Assembly: GCA_029948255.1 (NCBI GenBank)
Contig: JALIZF010001791.1
Coordinates: 248,001-312,000 of the forward strand
Source: Telmatactis stephensoni
Taxonomy: Eukaryota > Cnidaria > Anthozoa > Actiniaria > Isophelliidae
Direction of reading: 5' to 3'
DNA: 64,000 bases
The notes under the pieces were generated by a model that was given only the letters and a program-made list of their open reading frames with translations, ran no database searches and had not been told where the DNA came from. Positions 1 to 11,100 of this stretch are shown in pieces (the first letter of the stretch is position 1; each line of letters opens with the position of its first letter). The position numbers were made by a program, and so were the translations under genes.

Positions 1-248
1 GTAATTTCCACTTTGCTGGGGTCTTGAGGATCACCACGCAGGTTCCAACTGGTCATTTTTCGACTATAAAGTAATCTGAGTAGACTCTTGAGTATTACTT
101 TTCTTTTTTATTACTTCTACTCCGAATTATTCTTATTATCACTTTTCCTGGACTCCTGGAGAGAACGCCGAACACGTCTGACATTTACGTTCAACAGAGA
201 TATAAAAATTTTAGAGTTTACTGTGCTCTCTTGGAAGATGGACACCTA

Positions 249-382
249 AGGGCCCGTTTTCATGAAGACGAGTTGTTCCTGGTAGCCGAGAGAACTCTTT
301 CGTTTCGTGTCTCCAAGGGAAAAGAAAACTAAAAAGTTATCCCTGCTACCAGGGACAGCTCGCCTTCATGTGAACGGGCCCT
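249..382. repeat. Hairpin element (MITE-like)
   Basis: The left arm begins AGGGCCCGTTTTCATG and the right arm ends with its near complement CATGTGAACGGGCCCT. Arms are about 38 bp with a few mismatches, and the inner part includes CTGGTAGC/GCTACCAGG. A fragment with similar inner sequence (CTACCAGAGACAACTTGCC) occurs near 34215-34240, so this is a dispersed family. Confidence 0.75.
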
Positions 383-555
383 AAAAGCTAACCCTTTTGT
401 ATTAGTTTCCCTAGAAACCAGAATAAACCCTGGTTTAGGGACATGATCTTAGTTTTAAGTTCCTTCAACACGAGTCAAATTTTCTATGGCAATATTTTCG
501 ATTACAAATGTGTTTTTTTTTTTCATACACACGACCATAAAAATTGTCATAAGAC

Positions 556-761
556 CAATTTACACGGTGATACAATTTTTGCTTACAACTTGTCGCATGC
601 AACAACCCTACAACTTGCTTACAACTGTTGTAAGGTTTTAAAACATGTTTTAAAATCCTACCAGCTTTTGTTCTTGTCGCACGCAATAGTTGTAAACAAG
701 TTGTAGGGTTGTTGCATGCGGCAAGTTGTAATAAGCAAAAATTGTATCGTGTAAATTGACC
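556..761. repeat. Inverted-repeat element (MITE-like), ~205 bp
   Basis: The left arm starts CAATTTACACGGTGATAC and the right arm ends GTATCGTGTAAATTG. The arms continue inward through TTGTCGCATGCAACAACC and its complement. Two overlapping open frames on opposite strands fall entirely inside it and are products of the palindrome, not genes. Confidence 0.75.
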
Positions 762-2251
762 TATAGAAAATTTATCAAAGAAAATTAACTCATATGGAAG
801 AGTTTTTATGTAAACGAGCTCTTAGGAGGCAAACTGTCTGGTATCAATTGAAAGGTGTTCTTTCGTGTACCGAAACTATTATTTTCTTTGGAGTTCTTTT
901 GTTTTTTTCAGATACACGGAAAAATTGGCTGATTTAATTAAACATAAGTTAGATCTTGGACTCCAGAGTTATTTGGTTGAGTTCTCAATTGTCTGTTTGC
1001 AGTAGACATCATATCTGTTCTCGTACAATTTTTTTTCTCAGCTGAATGACAAATTTTCAATAGAATACTGTATGGTTGGGAGCACATGAAGGGCAGTGTT
1101 TGCCCGTCATTTGAAGCTAGATAATGAGATTCAAGGGCTTTTATCAGCTGATTGAAAACAAGCAATAGGAGGCATTTAGAGATTGGAATTCAGTATTTAC
1201 AATACAGTATTTCTTGAAATTGCTTCGAGATTTGAGTTTCTCAGTTGCATTCCTAAGAATGTTTGTAGTGTTACACTGTACTTGCAGTGGAAAAGATTAC
1301 ACAGTCAGAGGAGGGCAGAGTTTGGCTCTTGTTGATATACTTCACCGAACTCACTACAGTTACCCATCCCTAACGGACCAACGATAACAATACGAATGGA
1401 TCTAGGTATATTTTTGTTGGTGTTTAAAAGATCTTTAAGTATAACTTTCAACGTTTCTGTAGCTTCGCTTCAAGTGACCAAACACTTGTGTTCCTAAGAA
1501 TACGATTTAAGCATATGTAAAATCGTAGACACTGAAGTAAAGAGCACGCCCAGTCGCTAATACCCAAGGACACTGAACATTTAAACGCTTAATTTTATAT
1601 AGTTGTTCTGCTTTCATTTGAGATCAAGAGAGCTTTAAGCAGCTTGTTTTCTTGACCCTTTGCTCGGTTTGGGAATTTGGGTGGTCTCGTGATATCGATT
1701 CCTTCTTTGCTCCTGCTGGTAAGAACTCATCAAATGGAGACGATCCTTTGGCTTTGCCAGTATGCGGCACTGATGGTCTACATGACGGGGGGTGGGACAC
1801 TTAAGTGTTTTGCCATGAGGTTGTATGTTGAAGGATTTCACAGGGAGTTTCTTGCGATTTTCTTTTTGCGCGCGAGATCAATAAAATGGCGGGTATTGAG
1901 GTCCTTAAATAGGGGTGGGGGTCTAAAGTCGGTTTATTTTCCCAGCTAACTATCTAAATCTCTAGTCGCTTTTGAGAAGAAGTCGGAATATCGTTTTATT
2001 TTTTATAACATGCAGCTACATTTACTATACAGGGCATTTTTGCGCTTTTTTGAAGGTCGTGCATGTTTATCCTGCGTTGAAGCCGAACGGAACCTCGGCA
2101 TATTCTGTTACACGTCATTCTTGTGATTTCGCGAAAAATTGGCATTAAGTGAGAGAATATTTGTTAAAATATCACTGTCATACTTATGGTCCAAATGATA
2201 TCGCATGTGGACGTTTAGAAAACTGAGGGTTGGGTTGATGTCCCTTGTCGC

Positions 2252-2391
2252 GTAGACCCCTTTTAAGCCTCAGTATTTGGTACTATATCATGTAGGCACA
2301 GTAGACCCTTATAGGCCACGGTATTTGGTGTTAGATGTAGGCACAGTAGACCCTTGTAGGCCGCGGTATTTGGTGCTATATGTAGATACAG
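2252..2391. repeat. Three-unit tandem repeat (~45-49 bp)
   Basis: Units start at 2252, 2301 and 2346, each beginning GTAGACCC and containing GTATTTGGT and, in the first two, GTAGGCACA. Units are diverged by several substitutions. No coding function is apparent. Confidence 0.7.
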
Positions 2392-2989
2392 TAATCGCAC
2401 TTGACCGAAGGTCTGTCTAACAATAGACTGGGGATATTCAGTGTCATTTTAAGGAGGGTGAGCTTAGAATAGAAGCCTCTCCATGAATAATCCCTTAACG
2501 GTCAATTGCAAGGTGGTTATTACAGAGGATAATACGAAAGTAGTTCTCAAAATCAGAGAGGATCATTCTGAAAAATGTATGGATAAACCGTTATTTGGAG
2601 CGTTGAAAAACTGTTTTTGAGAGGTGGTCGTTATCGAGAGGTGGAGGTTGTGGAGAGGTAGTCCTCGTAGAGATGATATCCTTGAAACAAGATGGCTTCG
2701 AAGATTGGTGTAGTTATTGACTGAGGTGGTCCCTCCAGGCAGAAGATGGACGTTGTTGATATTTTGACAGTTAGCTGCCGTAGAGTAGCAGCTGCTGTAT
2801 AGAGAGGTGGTTGCACAAGTGCCCTGAGGATGTGTTGTTGCCATTGTAGAGGGGCGTGGTGTATCTCTACAGTATTAGTAGCTTCCATACACTGCTATCT
2901 TTACGATAACCACCTTTCTACGTGGCCACCCTTTTCTAAAGTGGCAATATCTCAGCTACACTAGCCACCTCTGGCTCTACAATGCATGA

Positions 2990-3085
2990 CCAACTCTGCA
3001 CAATGACCACCTCTGTGCAATGACCACCTCTGTACATTGACTACCTTTGGCTCTACAATGACCTTTGTACAATGACCACACCCCT
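2990..3085. repeat. Minisatellite of CAATGACCACCTCTG units
   Basis: Four or five imperfect ~19-bp units (CAATGACCACCTCTGTG and variants) run in tandem. The flanking DNA down to 2905 has further scattered CCACCTCT motifs. Confidence 0.6.
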
Positions 3086-3394
3086 ATACAGCCACCAATA
3101 ATGTACATACATTGACCAACATGCAATTTTGTTAGTTGGTATCTTACTGAAAACCACTGTATAAAAGTCATTCAGTCTCAAGGACGATTCTTTACCAAGA
3201 TATGCACTCGGGCTAGATTATCTGATCTGGTCATAGGATCAGTTTTATAAGGTCTTTGTATTTGTTAAAGTTTATTAAATAATTTCCACTTCATTGTGTT
3301 CTAATAACTTTATTGGTTCACTCAAAATTGCTTACTATTTATTTACACTCGGAAATTAGATATAAATACAAATTAAGGTGGTGTCTTTCTACAC

Positions 3395-3956
3395 CCATCA
3401 GAAATTATATGAATTTGTTAAGGCGTGGCCATCCTTGCTGGTATGTAGCCGGTGACATGGCTGGTAAAAAGTGTTGAAGCATTTGATGGTATCTTTTGTT
3501 ACAATTCTTTGATATTTTAAAGAGAAGATCGATTCCGCAAGTCAACTTCGTTGTATAAAGAGCATTACATCTTGATGTTTGATATTTGAAACGAAAGTTT
3601 TATCCGGACAAGACATGGTTTTTGTTGATAAAATAACGAAACAACTCGAATAAAAGTTCTGACACCAATGTGCATGTAAATCATCAGGAATTAATATGAA
3701 ATTTCAGAAATGCTGTCAAGGCGTGGCCATCTTTGCTGGTATGTGGCTGGTAAAAGTGTTGAAGCATTTGATGGCATCTGTTGGTACATGTCTTTGAAAC
3801 TAAAGACAAGATCGATTCCGCAAGTCAACTTCGTTGTAAGAGCACCACATCTTGATGTTTCATATTTAAGACGAAAGCTTTATCCGGACAAAGCATGTTT
3901 TTTTGTTGATAAAGAAACAGAACTCGAATAAAAGCTCTGACACCAATGTGCATACA
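3395..3956 (+). repeat. Direct duplication, ~280 bp per copy
   Basis: Copy 1 (about 3395-3676) and copy 2 (about 3690-3956) share GGCGTGGCCATC, GAAGCATTTGATGG, GATCGATTCCGCAAGTCAAC and CTGACACCAATGTGCAT in the same order, with small indels. Copy 2 is open for 73 codons (3710-3931) and ends in a natural stop. Copy 1 carries indels that break the same frame. Translated copy 2 matches no family I recognise. It could be a decayed gene fragment or plain repeat DNA. Confidence 0.6.
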
Positions 3957-4265
3957 CGTGTATGTTCCAGATCAAGGAAAATCAATGAAACATTCGCCTG
4001 CCTTCCTGTACCGGGACGGGAACAAGAAAACGCGAGTGTGTGCCACTGGCATGGAAGTGATGAATTGGTACCACCATAAGACCCAGGATGACCCTCGGGA
4101 ATCCCGCTTCTTTCTATACATATAATATATATACACTTTGACAAAGAACAAATAGACCTTTGCCTTTTATAAATAAATTTTAGATCCCATGAATAATATT
4201 TGTTGTCCTGATGCCTTTATGAAGAGCACAGATTTGACAGGGCATCTGGGGGAGGGAATGAGGTG

Positions 4266-4324
4266 GAGTTTCTTCCCTCCCCTCCCCTCCCCTCCCTTCC
4301 CTCCCTCCCCTCTCCTCCCCTCCG
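4266..4324. repeat. CCCTCC-rich pyrimidine tract
   Basis: About 60 bases consist almost only of C and T in CCCTCC and CTCCC units. This is a simple-sequence tract; no gene. Confidence 0.7.
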
Positions 4325-5442
4325 CTTACTGGCCTTTAGTTGTTCAAAATACCCTCAATTTTACTCTTAAATTATGAAAATTCTGGGCAAATCAAATGAA
4401 ACAAAAACTAAGCCAGTTGGTTTTTCGCCTTGAGTTATCGCATCAAAAAATTATTTATTTTTCTTTCGGAAGAAAGTGAAATCGTAAATACAGCGGCACC
4501 TCAAATACAATATCACACTGTTGGGATATAGTGAGATGGTGTGAAAGTCTGTTGGTGAATCGCTTTGATGTCGTTCCGAAACAATAACAATGAAGATTCG
4601 TTTGGGATAAAAGCGAGGAGAAGTTGTATGAAAGCGTAATGAAACGAATTAGTGAAACCTGAATAATAGAGAAATTAGGGGTTATAGGTAAAATATATTT
4701 GAAAGGGAAGAAAGTGAGAGAAAAAGGAAAATATTTGAGTAAGAATTCATACTAGGTAATACGTTATGGGTTTAACAAAGAAAACAAGATAAAACAGAAA
4801 GAAAGAAAGAATGAATGAATGAAAAAAAAGGAACTGAAAGGAAGAAAGAAAAGAAGGAAGGAAGAGGGAAGGAAGGAAGGAAAGGGATTGAATAGAAGAC
4901 AGAATTAAAGTGGTGGGATGAAAGAAATTATTGTGAGGTGAATAAAAGCCAACGGGAAAAAAAGCTGAAGAGGAAATGGTTCTTGTCCTGGGAATATCAA
5001 TAAGTATCGGTTCACCAGAAACAACCACTATTATTGTGACATTGGCTACCGGACAAAAAGGAAGGAAATGAAAAAGAATACTATAGCAAATAGAAATTGA
5101 ATGAAGTAAAGAGGGATGATTAAGATTGGAAGAGAGTGAAGCCAGAATTTTTCACGAGTGAATGAATTCTGATAAATTTGAAAATGGAAGGAGAGAGTAA
5201 CGCACAAAGATGACTGAGTTGAGTAATTTCGTTCCTTGCGTAATTTTGGCGTGCAAGGACAGATTAATTGCGAAGTCATAAAATCGGTGGTAGCCATTTG
5301 AAATCCAATCTTACTCAAATCAGTAAACCATCATTTTAACCTTGAAAAAGAGGAAATAATCAGACAGAAGAATTTTAACTGCACAGAGTATGGAATTGTA
5401 TTCAAGATGGATTTTATGACGACCCGCAAAGCCGGAAATACT

Positions 5443-5469
5443 TCATCATCATCATCATCATCATCATCA
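5443..5469. repeat. (CAT)n microsatellite
   Basis: Nine uninterrupted CAT units, followed by noncoding sequence. Confidence 0.8.
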
Positions 5470-8009
5470 ACTTTATGATCATCAAATGATACTATCTCCT
5501 TTGAATTCATCCCCTAAACAGACCATTACACCTATCATCCGATTTGGTGCTTAAGTCTCCGGGTTTTCGATTTCGATTATTGAGCTTTTCTGCCTAAAAA
5601 ATGTCTTTAATTTCTTTGCAATAGGTTTAGCATTTGTCTGGATGTCAAATGGGATCCCGACGGGTCGGTGTGGTTTATGAATCAGACGCTACTGAACGAT
5701 ATACCATATGGCTGGCTGTCGTTTGGGGAAAAAGGCGATCGGGCCGATAACTCTTTTATTCGCTTATTATCTGACCGCTAGTCAAATTACTAGTTGAGGG
5801 TATTTTTCGTTATTACATGACTGTGTAAACTCTCAAATCCCCCGTTTATACACTAGCAATAGTATTTTCAATAATTCCATATCTTCTAAAAGCCAGTTAT
5901 TTCGGACAGATCAAAAATTATTTCCTTGATTGATCGAACGTTCGATTCATCATTTATTAGGAATTTGTATTGACTTTGTTGGTAATGGCGACAGGAGTTT
6001 GTAGTGAATTCTTCTCGAAACTTCCGGTTGGTGAGCACGCGCTTCCGGTCAACGAAAGGAAAATCTTTCCTCTTTAATATTCCTTATTCCAGTTTTGGAG
6101 GAGTTTTTATAGATTTAATACCAAAAAGCCGCTTTTGATTAATTTATTCACGATTGATGATTCTAATTGTGAGTTGTAATTTTCTTATCCAGTAATTTCA
6201 TCGAAGAACAAAAAGCCAATTGAATGCAGCGAAAAGACAAACAGGCTACAAACTGAAAAGCCAATTGAATGCCCTAAAAAGCGGCGTACACCTTTGCTGA
6301 TCATGATTATTAAGACGCTTCTCTTGTCTCTGCCGCTGCTGATTTCGGTTCCTTTTTCTAAGTAAAGCTGCCTTTTACAAGGCAATAAGCGGCGCTGAAC
6401 AATTGTCCCTTGGAATCGCTGGCTTGTCAGTGTCATAGCGATCGGTTTGTTTATCAAACGAAACCAGGTTTTCCGTCTCAATCCCCGTCATTTTTTTTTG
6501 CGCTGTATCTATATTAATCTCAGGGAGGCCTAATAGTCACGTCTTGGTATTTCCTATGTTCGAAGCGCGAAGATTCTCAGCGGCGTTGGAATACAGAGGA
6601 CCGTGTTGCCAAATATTTAGTTTATTTCTCTCATAGATTCTCATATGAAGAGAGAATCAATAAGAGCCAACGACTCGGGCAAAATAATCGAAAACACTAC
6701 TTACTCTCATCAAACACTCAAATGTCACATGAAAGAGGCCGCGATCTGCCGGCATATTCAATCTCCGATCTGAAACTCTCTCACATATGCCGTTACTGGA
6801 TTGAAACGAAACCTCATTATACTGTGGTTTACATTTTCTTGGTCGGCCAACGTCTATGTTGAATAGCAATCGATACGATGGACTTTTCAAGTCAAATCGA
6901 AGACATTGATCTCAGTTGTCAAGCACAAAAATCACTCATTCAGACATGTTTTTTAAAGAATTGCTTTGTCCGTGCCTGGTATAAATAACGCGGCCAAGAT
7001 ACTTCACATCTTAATATAGCCAATAACTTGTTAACTGAGTTTTAGGCGAACCGGCATTTCGTCAAATCAAAAAATTCATTAGTCCCCTTCATTGAGACTA
7101 AAAGTTTTGATTAAAATGTGCGCGGCAAAAGCCGGCATTGCGGTCCCAGTGAATCGGCCTAGATTTGCCTCCTCGGATAATCGAATTCGAAGTCTTGATC
7201 GTAGGATCATCAATTGGAAGATAATAATATGAAATGAAATCGCTTGAACGCTATGACCAAAAGAGCTGTTTGCAAATTACTAACAAATTTGACTAGGAGA
7301 CAATCGCCGACCGTCGCTTGTCACAAATGATTGACAAGTTTGTTCTTTGCCACTTTCCGCTTTTTCCTTATCCGAGATTGGTAATGAGTTACCTAAATAC
7401 GTCTTGTGGTCGAACCTTTTCCCGACAAGAACTATATACAACACCGAACAGCGTCGACAAGCGATCGCTCAACGAACTCTCAAGGCTCTATTCGACCGTA
7501 GATTTCACTGGAGTGCATATACTACGAGCCAAAAGAACGATTTTTCAGAGCGTAGTAAGGGAAAGCAATCGCTCTCTCTCTTAGCAGCTGCACTTAATTA
7601 AATCGGTCTTCAACGTGTATAAAGTTGCCAATAAGCACGTGCAGTAGGGGCTTTTCACGGCGACGCTGATTGGTGCGGCTTTTCTTTCTGCTATGACGTA
7701 TACTCCTAAGGGATTGATCGCAGTAGCGCCGCCTTGAAAGCGGTATCCTTTGAAGATGAATTTGCAGTCTTTTGCCGAACTCAATAACATTGTGAGACCA
7801 AATGTAAAGCTACGCCGATAAGTTTTGGAGCTATCCATGATCGGAGGCTTCGGTCGCTCACGATTGAGAGAAAACTCTAATAACATCCAAACGCAATGTC
7901 CAAGGATCGATTCTATGGCTAAAGTTTAATTTAAGAAGTAAGTAAGTTCATCGGAGCATTACTCTGATATATGGGTTTGAATGGTATTTGCTTTGGGCCT
8001 TAGCGGTGT

Positions 8010-8017
8010 CTTTGATC
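8010..8017 (+). promoter_or_regulatory. Candidate TCF/LEF motif CTTTGATC
   Basis: CTTTGATC fits the TCF/LEF core CTTTGWW and lies about 50 bp before the acceptor that opens the first Axin coding exon. Axin2 is a known Wnt/beta-catenin target in vertebrates, so a TCF site here would fit feedback control. An 8-bp match is weak evidence by itself. Confidence 0.2.
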
Positions 8018-8085
8018 TCCGCGACTATTCACTTACACCAAGGTTTCTTCTCTCTCTTGCAGGTTTGGTGAACAGTGTGTATCGT

Positions 8086-8133
8086 ATGCCGGCCAAGCCC
8101 GTGCATTTACCTTTACGATGGACTCAGCAATGA
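8086..8133 (+). promoter_or_regulatory. Upstream ORF overlapping the Axin start
   Basis: An ATG at 8086 opens a 15-codon frame ending in TGA at 8131-8133. It overlaps the Axin ATG at 8118 in another frame. The upstream ATG has a poor context (C at -3, C at +4), while the Axin ATG has A at -3 and G at +4, so leaky scanning to the main start is plausible. Both lie in the exon that begins after the acceptor AG at 8061-8062. Confidence 0.45.
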
Positions 8134-11100
8134 CTATAGACTGTCAACCGAAGAGACACCAAAACTCTCTTGGATCACTGGAGCCCCATTCTACACGTGA
8201 AATTGAGTCAGTAAATAGTGATTTGTGTACGATGCCTCGACCACCTCCAACGGGTGAAGACTCAAGTGAGAATGTTCGATCGAAAGACAGCCATACTGGC
8301 ATAACTAAAGGCGAATACTACGAATGCCCAAGTCCACGGCTTACTCCAAGACGTTCTACTGCAAAGGAATTACCGGCAAGTTGTGGAGTTTCTCATACGG
8401 ACGATACCTTAGCACCACTCGGGTTTGAGCCCGAAGGAGAAGCCGTTTCGTCTTCTACGTTTCGAGAACCAAGTGGAAATTGTTTTACAGATATGTTGAA
8501 CGATGCAGAAGGTTCTTCTGTATTTTATCAGTATCTGAGAAGAGTAAATTGTGATGGTCTTATGGATTTCTGTCGCGCTTGTGAGGACTTTAGAGGAATG
8601 GTCCCCATGTCCCCCCAAACTCTATCGACTGCTAAAGCAATCTTCCAGCAATATATACTAACACGCGAAACTTGTGAACATTTGGGAATTAAACTGTCTA
8701 CTAGAGCAAAAATAGCGGAGCTTATCAGTGTACAGCCTATAGATCCTCTACTGTTTGAAGACGCATATTCAGAAGTTGTTGCACATATGAAAAATTTGCA
8801 CTACAAAACATTTTTAAACTCAAGCTTCTCTAAAGAATTTGCCGAAACTCGTAGCGAATCACCAAAGTTGGTGGGAAATCAGACTTACAACAGAAGATTC
8901 CAAGGTGGATATCTTCCTACATTACCAGAGGAAAAAGTTCTGGGATTCGGCGACGAAATCGAGGAATTTGAATTCGATCAACAATATAAAACTGTTAAAG
9001 GAGGATTGCTATACTGTGGAGCCTCCAATTCTACTTCGGACGAAAAAAATGCGAGGTAAGACTAGTTATGTCATTGATAAACTCTCTACTGAATTTAGAT
9101 TGAGATCTGGGTTTTAATATTTGAGCCAGGCTTCACATTGCTCTGAATTGAGGAATCCAGTTTCCAAGCACTTACGATTCAATGTTATTACAATTTAGCG
9201 GTTTTGTTTGGCATGCTAAACAGTGTGAACAGCCTTTCGTATTCACTGAACTTGTATCGGTATCAACAGTTTGGTATTTATTTCATTAATCTGGCTTGCT
9301 GGCCATGAAATCTATTCCTATCCAACACTACTGATACTGTGATAAGTCTATGTTACCGTCAGTGACAAGAGATGTCTTACGTTTTGCGATCAAATCGTGA
9401 TTTTTCAATCGAAGTTTGCCGTCTTTGAACTATGCCGACCCGCTCACTCGCTGTGTGTTTTAAGGCGACCCGGCTCACTATCAAAGTCTCAAGGGTTTGG
9501 GAGCTCACACAATCCCAAGTTCGTGTTTTTAGTGATTATGAACGTAAAGATTGTCGTTCATTTGACCCGTGTATATCAGAACCCTTATGGACTGTCACAC
9601 TTGAAGTGATATATTGTTTTTTTTTTCGGAGACGCGCGCTACCAAAATAAGAACTAAGTGAAAACCCTGAGTTTTCATCCACATTTCCGTGATGTTTAGA
9701 AATTAACGCATTTGGGAAGATCCACAGGGTCTACAAGCTTTTTGGCCGTGGGTGAGCAAGAAATCAGATGTATTCATGTCGGAATGGAATCAGATAGCGC
9801 CGAAGAGTTCGGTAGCCTTTCAACTATAAATACATCAATTGCGGCGAAAGCACCCTCGTAATCTCTGTTATGGCTAATACTTTCGGTAAATGCTCAAGTC
9901 AATACAGTGTCTGATCTCCTTTGAGTAAGGAGAACTCAATCAAATTGCCATCGCGGTTGAGTTCGCCTTGAGCGTCGTGGTGTTAAAGAAACAAACCCTA
10001 AAAACTCTCTTACTATGGGATGTCAATTTTATTCATGTTACAATTCCAGTGGTATAGGTTTCAATCATTTTTGCAGTGAAATGGTTTCCAAACACCTATG
10101 CTTTGCAATGATTGTATCCCCAATGAGTGGAATTCCATCACATTTGAGATTTTATGGAAAGTTAATACCATCTTTGTTTAAACCTTTGTTAGGTATCCAA
10201 CATTCAAAGTGCTTCTATTTTTAATTTACATTGAGTCAAATGTTGTCTTCTCGGCTTCAGATTACGGCTTCCTAGTTGCCTATGAAATCTAATTCTGTTG
10301 TATGTTTCTAATAATATTCTCAAGATTTCGAGTGTGTTTCATATTTTTAATTGCCTCTTCAAATCAATATTGACATAGCTCCCTTCATAAAATCCTAAAT
10401 CCACCCTTTTAGGTGTTGTTGAAGTTACTCTGTTTGATTGCTTGAAATCCCATCTTATGCATATAGTGTTACATGCTCCTCCAAAGAATTACACAGATAT
10501 TAGCAAAAACATTACATCTGTTAGAGTTTGAAGTACTTTCTGAGATTAGACGTTTAAGTCAAGTGAATATGGGCCTCTACCTTGTAATTAAGATTAACAG
10601 TGAGTGCACGGAGATTTAGCACGGAAAAAATAGCTTTTACAAGTGAAATGAAAATCATACTCTGACATCCTACTGTGTTCAATCTTACCACATTGGTGGC
10701 TGGGCAACAACCACCAGCTTAAAGAAACACAGGAGTTTGCACCTAGGGGTTTTTAACTCTTTATTGATTAATCACATGAAAGCTTTAGAATTTTAAGACT
10801 CTTAGTTGTAATTTCATTTCTTATGCTAAATTTTGGATTCAGTAATCATCCTGTATCAGGTAGAAGAAGAAGAATTTGCTAATTATGTTAGCAATTCTGT
10901 TTAGTCTAGAAAATATTTAGAATAAAGGAAGGATTGTTTAAGTCTTAGTAACATTTCTCACAGCACTTCTTAGTGTAAGTAACTTATCCTGGATATTTTT
11001 GTCAAGTGCCATCCTTAATGACTCTTAGCAGCCACTTAATAGAGTGTAAAACATTTTTTGATTCTTAAAAACTGCTGTTGTACAAGTAAATCTCTTTAAG

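Larger units (their letters stand above)
1..8062. other. Gene-poor region upstream of Axin
   Basis: I see no convincing protein-coding gene here. Open frames are short and mostly fall in repeats. The stretch holds two hairpin elements near the left end, a 3-unit tandem repeat, a small minisatellite, a ~290-bp direct duplication, CT-rich and GA-rich tracts, and a CAT microsatellite. From about 5950 rightwards CpG and ETS-like CTTCCGG motifs appear, as expected for a promoter or 5' exon region. The Axin coding exon is preceded by a splice acceptor at 8061-8062, so at least one non-coding 5' exon of Axin should lie somewhere in this region. I cannot place it from sequence alone. Confidence 0.6.

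Noticed and set aside
7318..7886. Overlapping 80-100-codon frames on both strands upstream of Axin
   Set aside because: No recognisable protein, and two strands open over the same GC-richer DNA suggests chance or a 5' non-coding exon.
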